From positions 62,001 to 126,000 of the forward strand of contig JAPYMA010000458.1 of NCBI GenBank assembly GCA_035041965.1: DNA of 64,000 nt. The letters are read 5' to 3'. Made by a program: the position numbers and the translations under genes. Origin of the DNA: Anisakis pegreffii. Lineage: Eukaryota > Nematoda > Chromadorea > Rhabditida > Anisakidae. The notes under the pieces are model-generated. The model saw only the letters and a program-made list of their open reading frames with translations. It ran no database searches and was not told the origin of the DNA. This document shows positions 46,225 through 64,000 of this stretch, piece by piece; the first letter of the stretch is position 1; each line of letters opens with the position of its first letter.

Positions 46225-49200
46225 TTCATCGTTTGGGCATATCGTTGTTGTTGTTGATATTTGTGATTGATTGAATTATTGGTTGAAATTGCTTAATAAA
46301 GTATTTTGTTACGTCGTTCATGGATTTGACTGATATGCACTGTCTTTGATTAAAGTTATTCTTGCTTGGAATATTGCTTTATTGAATCAGTAATTCTAAC
46401 GGTAACTGCTTTATCAGTTGTTTTGTTTGGGGATTACTTGCACAGCAGCTCTCGTAACCGATTGAAATCTGATAGTGTTTCTTTCATTGTTTCATTTAAT
46501 CTTAAAAGAGGTTGATGCGTGCAAGTTAACACGATGTTGTTGCAAACGTTCTGCTGCCTTCCGCAAATTCAGTGAATGTTGATGACTGATAAACAACAAT
46601 AAAAGTAAAAGCAACAAATTCCGTTGAATATAATAGCCGAACTAGCATTCGCTTACCAAAGTGGATTTTAACCGAAAATCTTCACTGGACTGCAGTACTG
46701 CGGTACGAAAAGAATCAATTTGTTGATTGGAAGTGATATACAATTTTTTTTTGTGCACGTTCGCTATATTTTATTACGTTGATGCGTTGATTTACTGATG
46801 CTAGTGAGCATCTATTTAATCTTATTCATTCTGGAAGATTTGTTCATTGAAGATGCTTCTTTGTGAGAGTAAGATATCAGTGACGTGCTATTGGTTCGTA
46901 TCAGTGAATGATGCTTGTTGGGTTTTTATTGGCTGTTGTTCTGATGTGAGGTGCATTTGATTTTATCATCATTATTCTGTCGTTTTTTTAGTGTTAGTGT
47001 GTCAAGCTTTATCACATGGCTGGCATTTCGCTAATGTATCCATCTCCGTTTTTGTTTCTGAGCTCACCCAGAACGGCTTGATTGAATGACAGTTCGCTCA
47101 CACTGACTCTAGAAATCCCTAGTAGTGTTCGTCGGGAAACGTGGTCTGTGACGACCTCAGATCTCGAATTTTTGATTGAGGTGCACTCTGGATAGGTTGC
47201 TCTCTGAGGGTCCCGTTTCGATCATTTCCCTCCCCGACCAGTCAGTTGCCTTTAGCCAAAAGATTCCACCTTGTCAGATGTGAGGCCGTAATACGATGCA
47301 AAAGTTAGCGAGAGCATACGCTATTCAAAAAAACGGAGTCTTCATTGCTGTAGTGATTATAGGTTTGCTGCTTTGAACGCAATAACTCGACTTATTTCGA
47401 GCGGAAAACACCGGTCGAATTTCGGCACCGTTCCAAAAATGTGACAAAGAGCCTAATCAGATTGAATCATGTTCAGGGTTTGGCTTAGGCTCGTGCTGAG
47501 GCTCATGAACGGACTTAGACTTTGTCAATGAGAGGTCAGACTAGATTCAGCTCATGTGGGCCAGGTTGGCGTGGATGATTTTTAAAGTTTACGGTGTGCT
47601 CTTTTTACCGTGTTTTGGAAGGCATATGCTCGATCCGCAGCAGCTGTGATGAGAGCTAGCTGGTAGATATATAGATTATCTTTCCACTGCTGAATGGTAA
47701 AACTGAATCGAGTTTATACATAGCAAAATGCAAACTATCATACATCTCGTTCTCTGCTTATCTGCCGTCTGCCAGCTCAGTGCATTTCGATTGAATGATC
47801 TGATGGATTGACTGGATCGGCTGATTGCAGCAGCGTTTGTATGATCGAGGAAGATGGAGAAAAAGGGATGAGAGAAGAGGAAGAGATGGAAAGACAGGGA
47901 AGAATGGAGCAGACGATGCGGAGGTGCAGCAAAACAATACAGTAAGGAGAGAAGATTGCACGAATCGTGCTCAAACAGCGAATGTCGAAGTCAGCAAAAG
48001 GAAACAGAAAGCAGGAGGAAATGCTAGTCGAGAGATCACTGGAGAATGTACTTGAATGGAGAATGTAGCAGTGCCACTACTAGGCTGTAATACGAACGTC
48101 TTAATCTTCTATCTCATCTGTAAGAGCTGCACGTAATGTGTATATCTAACTAGCGATATCTCTAACATCCCTATTTATCTAGCCATAGCAAGTGACTTCT
48201 TCAGGCAAATCCATTCTGTGTGCATCTTCTACTAGCAGTATACGAGTCAAATAAAATCAATTTCTGAAATACGCTAATATATACTATGCAAAATACACAT
48301 ATCTCGTATTAGATATATACACGCATCACTATTGCATACACTCTCTCATATCTGTATTGAATTGGCTGCGTAACGCTGTCATCATCATCTCGATGTGAAC
48401 AACAATCATCAAAATGCTCTTTCTTTGTGCCGTATCAAGTTTATAATATTGAAATTACAACAGTGCTCCCCCGACCACATTAAAACGATTGCTATTATCG
48501 ATATCCAACAGTAATCTATTATTGTGTAATGCACATGATCTATCTACAACATGGTCGAATGAGACGAATCAATCAGCAGCCATGCACTGTGCAGCAGCAA
48601 GCCTCGCTGCTCTCGCAGACAGTCGCTAGAATGTATGCTCTTGGTGTGCGTTTGTGTATTTGTGATAGTATTGCACTATACTGCATGTCTGTCGTTTCAA
48701 CATCAATATGAAGAGAAGAAGCTGCATTGCTCTTCTTCTACCACTTAATTCTCATCGCAGCGCACTACTACTTGAATGGTTGTTCGTACCGCATTATTTC
48801 ATTTTACATCCACCATTCCTTTCTTTTTATCGTGAACACTTTTCCTATTCGTGTCCTTTCTCCTTTCCTTTTCTCATCCAGTCCTCGAACCAATTCATCA
48901 CCACATCACAAGCCATCCAACCAACCAATCCACCCAGCTGTCTGTCAACTCATGCTTGTAGCACCACTGCCTGAAGCCTGAACCTTACCTCAGTACTCAG
49001 ACCTTTGCACATCTTGCATATAGATTATTATTCATATTTCACATACTACCATCGTTTCGTTTCACTTCAACTCATCATCATCATTTCTGCGCTTTTCTCT
49101 GCTCTCTTTTGATTGTTCATGGTACATAATAAAATACACTGCTATCATTACCATACCACTATAATACTGCTACTGATTACTTAACTTACTGTTTTTTGTT

Positions 49201-49289
49201 ATGGTAATAGTTTGACGCGGGGCTTGTGCTGCTCTTCTGTGACGCTTCCATGTCTTTTTCATTCAACTGCACATTCTGTTCTACTGTAC

Positions 49290-49429
<140 letters not shown>

Positions 49430-50678
49430 CCATTCAATGCGTATATACTTACAGCACTAATATTACTTCTACTACTACAACCAGTACTAGTAGAGTAGCA
49501 GCAGAACACGACGCGTGTCTGCAGCACACTTTCCGACATTCCTTCCGTCTTATACTTGTTCTAGTTTTCAGATCGTTCCTTTCTTTAGTTTCGTTTCATC
49601 ATCCTTTCACAGCACCTTTACCTTATCATCCCATCTCATATCACGTCAAATTTCCCATCCTTACCAAAAATTTTATTCGCTTTTCAAAAATATGAATACA
49701 TTGTAGTAAATTTTCACATTTATTTCGCTCCTTTACACTCCAAAAATTTATTGTAGTACATTCTGACTGAATCATCTCATTTGAAAACTTCTCCATTTCT
49801 TTCTGAAAAAAATATTGAAGAAAAGAATAATCGATTTTTGTACACAACCAGGGGCGATTACAAATGAGAAAAAGCTTCACCCACTCAATCAATAAATCAA
49901 TTAATCAACAAGATCAAAGGCTACGAATTTCATCAATCTTCAAAAGTAGATTTCATCGCAACCTTTAAGATGTACACAACCGTTAATTCAATTCTTTCAC
50001 AGTATTCCTGGTCCAGTTTGTGCTTATTTCATCTTTAGCTGTTTTTGTGCAGCGAGCTATAGCATAAATGATAGCTCCCAACTAATTTACCCTCTAAAGG
50101 TTATCAATAAACCGACTGAACTGCTTGAAATGCAGCACAGTAATAGAATGAAGTGTGACATGACGACTAGAACAGTGTGTATCTCTTTTTCACGCTGCAC
50201 ATCTGATATATGCCTGTAAGGAGCGATTTATTTGAAGTGTGATTGATTTATGTTTTGAATATGATGTACATGCACGGGTTTTTGTTTTTGCTTTACGTGC
50301 ATTTTTGACATAACTTTGTGTCGTTATTATTGTTGATGGTATTGGTTAATCGCATAGTTTTACGAGCATTAAATGTAAAATTTGTGTGCCGAGTAACTTT
50401 GAAAATAATTCACTATCAGTAAAGTTATACAATTAACCTTAAGTTAGCATGAAGGACATGATAATAATATTCCACTGAGTGGTAATTTCATTTGCTCGTT
50501 GGTTGTTAAAGTGACTCGACAGCATCAAGAAATTTATTGTGCGTTTGTATAGACGTCTTCTAGGCCATTAGGGAATATGCTTTTGATTTTAGCAATCGAA
50601 CTACTCACCGTTGTCGGTCGATGTTTTGATGAGGCGGTATTAGCAGAAGTTATCGAAAAGCAGAAACCTGAGAGACGG

Positions 50679-50909
50679 TCATTCATAATCATACTGATCT
50701 ATTTGAATTGGAACGGCTGATGTATCAGCTGCAGAATTATCGATTGACTGATTGTTTGTTATGTCGTCGTTGTGGTGAACAAATTCGCTGATCATTTCAA
50801 TTGTTTGAATGTTTAGTTGCTTCTTCGGCGAACGTGATGACAGACTAAAATGAGTAAATGAATAAACGAAGTATGGACAGCAGAGGCAATCATTGATTGA
50901 TTTATCCAT
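50679..50909 (-). CDS. Hypothetical short frame or terminal exon
   Basis: A 76-codon minus-strand frame from an ATG at 50909 to a stop at 50679. Its second half, after a TTTTAG acceptor-like site at about 50849, has a varied, hydrophilic composition (SPKKQLNIQTIEMISEF, then DDITNNQSIDNS) that looks more like coding than the neighbouring AT-rich DNA. No family is recognised and no partner exon is found. It may be chance. Confidence 0.2.
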   Translation of the reverse strand: MDKSINDCLCCPYFVYSFTHFSLSSRSPKKQLNIQTIEMISEFVHHNDDITNNQSIDNSAADTSAVPIQIDQYDYE

Positions 50910-51814
50910 TTTGTTGTGTGCATTGGATGCTGCTACGTGAGAACATTATCGCAGTACGCAGCACTGACCGAAAACGCACATTGATTTGATAAATTGTACG
51001 TTTGTATGATCGTGCCGTATTTATGAAACGAGTATAGCGATTATGTTAATGAGTTGAGGTGCGATCCTGAGATCGCCATGCAATGAGGTGGCGTTGGCTT
51101 GGCTATCGAAAAAAACGACGGGCATTTACAAATAGCGCTTTGGATTATTTATACAATACCAATATTAATAACAATAATAACAGATCCATTAATCCATCAG
51201 ACTGCTGCAATCGCTCGCATTCCACGCTCTTGAAGCGATCTATTCAACTATAACATTCAATCGAAAGTAAAATATTGTTATTGAACAATAATAACAAGTC
51301 ATTTATTAAGCAAAGCTTATTAGTTTGCTGTTATTGTCGTTATTATTATTATTAAGAAGTAATATAAAGAGAATAACAAACTGTTATTATCAACGATAAT
51401 ATTATCGCTGCTGTAACAGTTGCAACAGCAGTAACTGATTTATTAAAGTAAAACAGTTTGTCGGTTATCAGTACGATTATTTAATTATTGCGTTATTGGT
51501 GACGATTTCCAGTCGGTTAGTTCCTTCTGAAAATTTTATTTTCATTACTTTGTTATAAAAGATAAGTTGAATTTCGTATCACGTGCATTGCTTGAGTGAT
51601 TATAAGTGCATGGTGAAAGCTTATTTCAACTGTAATAAGCATTGCTTATTCGATATGGCATCGGTAAATTGGTGACAATGATTTTTGGCATTAAATGCTT
51701 TAAACTGACCAAAGGTTGATTCAGTAGCTTGTTTTATGTTGAATCAATTAAAAGGTGTGAAATATTTTATCGATTGTCGACATCACTTGTTTTTTTACAA
51801 ATTTAAGTGATTGG

Positions 51815-51885
51815 AATAGATCAGTTTATAAAGCATCCGACTGGGAATTCTTACCGAGTGTGTTCGAGTTGCACTTGCGGGAAAG
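51815..51885 (+). pseudogene. tRNA-derived relic
   Basis: Plus-strand words ATCAGTTTATAAAGCATCCGAC (D arm and anticodon-stem start) and GTGTTCGAGTTGCAC (T arm) sit at tRNA spacing. The pairing is incomplete. Confidence 0.3.
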
Positions 51886-52679
51886 TTTCACTCGAAACCA
51901 AATGCTGTGTCAATATCAATAATAGTTTCATAATGTTCTATCAACTTTCAGCGTCTTGCTAATAGACACACACACACATCCAGTTATTGAAATTGTGCGA
52001 TTGTGGTGTGCATGGTAAAAACTCGTGGAACAGTTATTGCTTATTATAACTGTAATAACGACCATTGCTTATTCAGTTACTATCGTCGAATCAATTCAAG
52101 AGGTTTCAGTACCTCAATTATTTATCAATATTCTTATTTATGCGCTTCATTCAGCCTCCATCATTAGTTTGTTCGATTAGTAAACGTTCGTATAAGAACA
52201 ACAATTATTATCATTGCATCTTCGTAATCATCGAGGTGCCGTCACATTAACGTTATTATTATTCTTGAAACAACTGTGGATCAGCTGCACTTCTTCAACT
52301 GAATACTGCTGATCATTTAGATCAATCAATATTAATATTAATAGATCAGCTATTACCTGTCTATATATTTAACATTACTGGAATATAACAAGAACATCAG
52401 CCAAATTTGAACAAGTATCAAATAATCAATATCAGTTGTAAAAAAATACAGCTAAACGCGTGCAAGCGAGCGTTTCAAGCTGTATGAATAAGAACTGTGA
52501 GTTGCTGTTGGCATTATTCGGTTGTTGTGTTGCTGCGAGATCGAATCGAAAGTGAGTGGATTGGTGGATTGATCGATTGATAATTGCTTGATCGGCACCG
52601 AATCACGATTTCAGTTCAGTGATCAGTGATTGCAAGGGGGCATCATATCAAAGTTGAACGGGCGTCGAAGACGGCCCCC

Positions 52680-60029
<7,350 letters not shown>

Positions 60030-62525
60030 TGAATGCTTATTGGTTGATGGGGTGGCGATCAGTGATCGATATTGATTGCGAAGAGATCTGATAGTTTAAT
60101 TAATTAATTGGTCGATTGATTGTTATTCGCGCAATGATGCCTTCCTTATTTTAATCATTTATTATTTCGAAGCTGCTCCTCTTTCCGACAGTATGAATCA
60201 CCTTGAATGTGAACAATAAACTCCAATTTATTCATTAACCTTACCGATAGTGATTGTGACCATCGAATGATCATTTCCTGAAGAAAGTTTCAATTGAATC
60301 GTCATAAATAATTACTCCTACTGAAGATGGTTTCTGATGGATAGTTTTGCTGATTGCCGTGAGGTTATTTAAATGCACTCCTCATCAGATTCCTTTCATC
60401 ACCTAATACCACCATTTTATCATTTTTTGGCCCTTGAAATTCTTGAAACCAAATCAACAACATTTGCTTCATCTGTTTCTTGTCGATAATTCCCTGAATC
60501 CTCATTTGCTAGGCGCTAAGCACCCCTTGATTTGATATTGTTATTTTATTACTGTTGTTCATTATTATTTTCTAATATTATTGATATTGGAATTATAATT
60601 AATATCATTTTAATTATTCATATGATGCACAATTTCTTTTTGGCACTTTCTTACTGAAGCAGTGTTAGAGGTGGATGGATGGACATGCCGTAGTGAGTAG
60701 TGGTAAATGTTAGGGAATGAACAAGTGCCGTGCAGTTGTGTTTGATTTGTGCTGGATTAATTCATTGTGTGGCGAATGATGATTGATAACTGAGTTGATT
60801 AATTAACTGATAATAGTATATTGTGGTGATGATGCTATCGTTTATGTGTTGTTCTGAATATATGAAATAATTGGATTTTCTTTTGTTGTTGTTGGTTTGT
60901 TGAATTGAATATAATCAATTGCGTTGTCCCCCGCTGCCGTGTACTTTAAAAGTTGTTTTTGAGAAATGTCATCGTTATGATTTCGCTCATCATTTAAAGT
61001 CGTCTTTGAATTGTGAATTCTTCCGCAAGAGGTTATTTCTTTCTTTGATTATCATTGATCTAGATTGAGTTGGTGTGATCATGGTGATTTATTTAGTAAT
61101 ATTCAGTTGTTTTATTTCATTACAATATTTCATTTCAGTGGGCGCTTATGCTCTTCTTCTTCGTCGTTGTATTATTATTATTATTCATCTATTTTATTTC
61201 GTTCAAATTTCGAAATTTGGTGGTAATAGCCATTCAGTTTTTGTTTGTATATGCTGAAATATTTCGCTGATTTATTCGGAATTCTCGTTTTTTAGAAGAA
61301 ATTTCATTTTAAAATTCTGTTTAAATTGATGATTTGCAAAGTAAAAGTGTAATGAGTTAGTCAGTTTTTGGCTGATCATAGCCACTTTTTGCAACATCGC
61401 AGGAATGCGTTCAGAACGTGCAAAATTTATCCTTTTTCGGTCCTATTTTTGTTCGGTTTAAGAACGATTCAATTAATTTCAATTGAATCTATATGGTTTC
61501 TTCCAAAATTGTAATGAAGATTGTGGTAACGTATCCTTGTGATGACGACGGTATTCCAGCAAATCGTTCGATGATCCTTCTCGTCAGCTAGTCTCTTCCG
61601 CCCAGAATATAGCACGATGGATAATCGTTGACCCTTCCGGACCGTTATTTCTCTCTGATAGGCCATTATTATTATTTATTATTATTAATATTATTATTTA
61701 TTACTATTAATATTGTTATTACTATTATTATTGTTATTATTACCATAATTATCATTACCATTATTATAATTCTCATTGTTACTTTGTTCAATAAAACAAC
61801 TCTTCATCTTAAGTTAGTACTAATTAAGGCATACTGCTGTTGATATGAATCATTCAATCTGCGTGTCGTTTTTTTCTCTTCGTTCCGTGTGATCTTTACT
61901 TTACCAGCTGCCGCCGTGGTTACTGATCGTTTTTGAATTTATTCAGTAATTAATCTTTTTCTGTTGTTTTCAAAGAAGTCTAATCGAACATCAATGAATT
62001 TCTATGGCATTGACACGAAAATTAGCGAGGTAGTTTCATTTGTTGGTTTTTGAAATTTATTTAGCCACTGATATTTTTCAGATTCAATTTATTTTCCGTC
62101 GCACCAAGTTTTGAATCGTTTCGTCTGGCCAAATATAGTGATGGTGCATTGCTCATTGTAAACCGTGTTCGGGCCCATACTTTCAAACGTCGCTAAGACT
62201 CGTCTGTACCGTCTCAAATTGTCCTTCCTCGTTCATTATCCCCCGCGTATCGTTCACAATTCACCCCCTCAAATACATTTCTCCCAGTTGTTTTTCAGTC
62301 GCATAATATGCACTAAATCCAAAGTGCATATTACTTCTCGAAACCACTTCTGCTAGTGTTCATTTTTGTTTAAAATTTCGTTCGAATTCAGATCCATCCC
62401 AAATGTGTTGTTAAATGTAGTTGTGATTGTTGTATACTGTTCACGTGTAGGCTATCTGATGATCGAAGCGTAATGATACATCTTTTGAGGTTAAAATCAA
62501 TGAATAATACTGAACTTTATTTATT
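60030..62525. other. Intergenic region downstream of egl-30
   Basis: AT-rich, with the egl-30 3' UTR and polyA signal (AACAATAAACTCC near 60205) at the left and an ATT-rich microsatellite at 61.65-61.76 kb. No coding frame is supported. Confidence 0.5.
61655..61770. repeat. (ATT)n imperfect microsatellite
   Basis: ATT/ATA/GTT triplets repeated for about 115 bp; Ile/Leu-rich frames across it are artefacts. Confidence 0.9.
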
Positions 62526-62763
62526 TTATACAAATGTATTGTTTGCCATAAAATGCGTTATCACAGAATGAACGGTTTCGTTCACGTCTGCGAATTGTTG
62601 TACTTTTGTCAACTTTTCATCGTAACCTGCCAAAATGTTTAACATTGCTTTTTGAACAACTTTTTCGGATAAGTCCGTCTCGAAATGTTCTACTTGATCA
62701 GCAGTGCGTGCGGAGAGCACCGAGGGTAACTTCACAGGTTGTCTAATCTGTCTGTCCATCTGT
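62526..62763 (-). CDS. Terminal exon of an unidentified gene
   Basis: After a TTTGTAG acceptor (exon starts at about 62763) the minus strand encodes 79 residues to a TAA at 62526. The sequence is hydrophilic and helix-prone: SVLSARTADQVEHFETDL, EKVVQKAMLNILAGYDEK and QFADVNETVHSVITHF. Codon choice is varied rather than AT-driven. AATAAA overlaps the stop region (TAAAATAAATAAAG), fitting a true 3' end. The rest of the gene should lie at higher coordinates, partly or wholly outside the window. I do not recognise the family. Confidence 0.5.
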
Positions 62764-63243
62764 CTACAAATGCATTTGAGCGCTATTTGCGAGTGAATCA
62801 ATTTACGAAATGAATTCGACAAGTAAATTTTAATTTTGTCCACAAAATCTGGTGATTATTATACATGATCAAGTTAGATCTTAAAATATGAGATGGGATC
62901 TCGCAAGGAATTGTAATCGTTCTGCGGGCTCTATAGCCCATCTTTGTGCCTCTGAAGTGAAGTATTAATTAACAGTGGAATATATTTCCCATCCGAATAA
63001 GTGTGTATCTCGTTAGCAGTATTGTTAATATTTTCTGTTATTATTTTTATTTCTGTTATATTTGTCCATCTCATTTTTCGATTGTTTGTTTCATATTATA
63101 TCAGTTCATCGTTGATTCATTCGTTCATTACAACAAACAGAAAACACAGACATTGAATTAATTATTTTATAAAAAATGAGTGTATTTTTATAAATTTTGC
63201 GATAGTTCGTTTATTTTCTTATTTTTGTTTTTTACTTATATTC

Positions 63244-63316
63244 ATTATTATTACTGTTATTATTATTATTATTAATAGTATTATTGTTATTATTATTATT
63301 ATTATTATTATTAGTA
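63244..63316. repeat. (ATT)n microsatellite
   Basis: ATT units with a few ACT and AGT interruptions over about 70 bp. Confidence 0.9.
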
Positions 63317-63802
63317 TTTATGATTAAGCTATTGTTTTTGTATCATGAAAAGCGGTTAAATTTCCAGTTCAAATCTTATTTGAAATTGTTCATTAATGTT
63401 TTGTTTATTTGTTGTTTGAATGGTGACGAGAAAGTGGTCAGAATTGGTGCATATAAGCATATATTTTTCATTTAAGAACACGTAGCATTATTTTTCTTTC
63501 TCAAGAGTTCGGGTCGGTATGCTGCTCTCTCGCAAGCTCACGGTCTTTTAATCGTTACTCGAGCACATTCCTAAACTCAGATTACTCTTCGATCCGCTAT
63601 CATTTCCAGAAAGCCACGTCTTATTGCTCTTTTCAAGCGTCACCGTAATTGAAAGTGCATTTTTTGCAAATTTCAGTTTGTGATTCCAAAAGTGAACCAG
63701 TTTAAACTTATGGAATGTGCTCAGTCCTATCATTGTGTCACCATTCACTTGTATATGTCAGTAAAGGATTTGGCTCAAATTTGACACATCATTGCACTTC
63801 AC

Positions 63803-63869
63803 CGTCGCGCGGCTTTGAAACCCAGGCGATTGTTTTAGAGCTGGACAGCATACCACTACACCACATGCC
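63803..63869 (-). pseudogene. tRNA-derived sequence
   Basis: On the minus strand TGTGGTGTAGTGGTATGCTG has a good A box (TGGTGTAGTGG), and about 35 bases later CTGGGTTTCAAAGCC resembles a B box. An anticodon-loop-like CTCTAAAA lies between. The acceptor stem does not pair, so this is a relic or SINE head. It resembles the relic at 11.3 kb in its A box. Confidence 0.45.
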
Positions 63870-64000
63870 ATCACCAATGAAGTGCCTGATCGTTTCTCCT
63901 ATTCGTTAGAATGTATGCGAGAGGAGTTGCCCTCAAGACTCAGCGTAATTTCGACAAGAACATGAATCTGGAATGTAAGCCACCGATATGAGCCCTAGTT

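Noticed and set aside
63548..63748. Minus-strand frame as an upstream exon of the 62.5 kb gene
   Set aside because: Composition is mildly coding-like, but no donor in phase and no family support; not strong enough to list.

Overview
The window is nuclear DNA from a nematode. Protein-coding genes are broken by many introns, most of them 50-500 bp and a few of several kb. The recognisable products are closest to nematode families: a glutamate-gated chloride channel of the AVR-14 type, a Gq alpha of exactly EGL-30 length, and GTP-type PEPCKs. Splice acceptors are mostly CAG or TAG, with a noticeable share of AAG. I cannot name the species.

Layout. 1-2.3 kb: no gene seen. 2.3-19.0 kb: two head-to-tail PEPCK-family genes (copies A and B, + strand) with the same intron positions. 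Their reading frames are intact from the second recognised exon on, but nearly every residue known to bind substrate or metal in PEPCK is replaced. A minus-strand RBR-type E3 ubiquitin ligase gene (RNF14-like) sits inside a 3.9 kb intron of copy B. 19.0-33.4 kb: gene-poor, with a tRNA-Thr(AGT) near 27.4 kb and several decayed tandem duplications. 33.4-33.9 kb: the first two coding exons of a glutamate-gated chloride channel (- strand), with no downstream exons found. 35.4-35.9 kb: the decayed 3' end of a non-LTR retrotransposon. 37.5-40.2 kb: ARFGAP1 in 11 exons (- strand). 41.1-41.7 kb: a possible small membrane protein. 41.9-45.0 kb: LSG1 GTPase (+), followed 350 bp later by ribosomal protein L27 (+), a possible operon. 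46.2-52.7 kb: no firm gene; it holds a long (TA)n array. 52.7-60.0 kb: complete Gq alpha (egl-30) in 8 exons (+), with a minisatellite in its first intron. 60.0-64.0 kb: AT-rich, with the last exon of an unidentified minus-strand gene at 62.5-62.8 kb.

The genes do not form one pathway. LSG1 and L27 share a role in the large ribosomal subunit. ARFGAP1 (Golgi COPI traffic), Gq (neuromuscular signalling) and the chloride channel are separate. The most unusual content is the pair of PEPCK paralogues, which look like maintained proteins with a lost or changed activity. Exon boundaries were read by eye from frame, homology and GT-AG sites, so single-base errors are possible.
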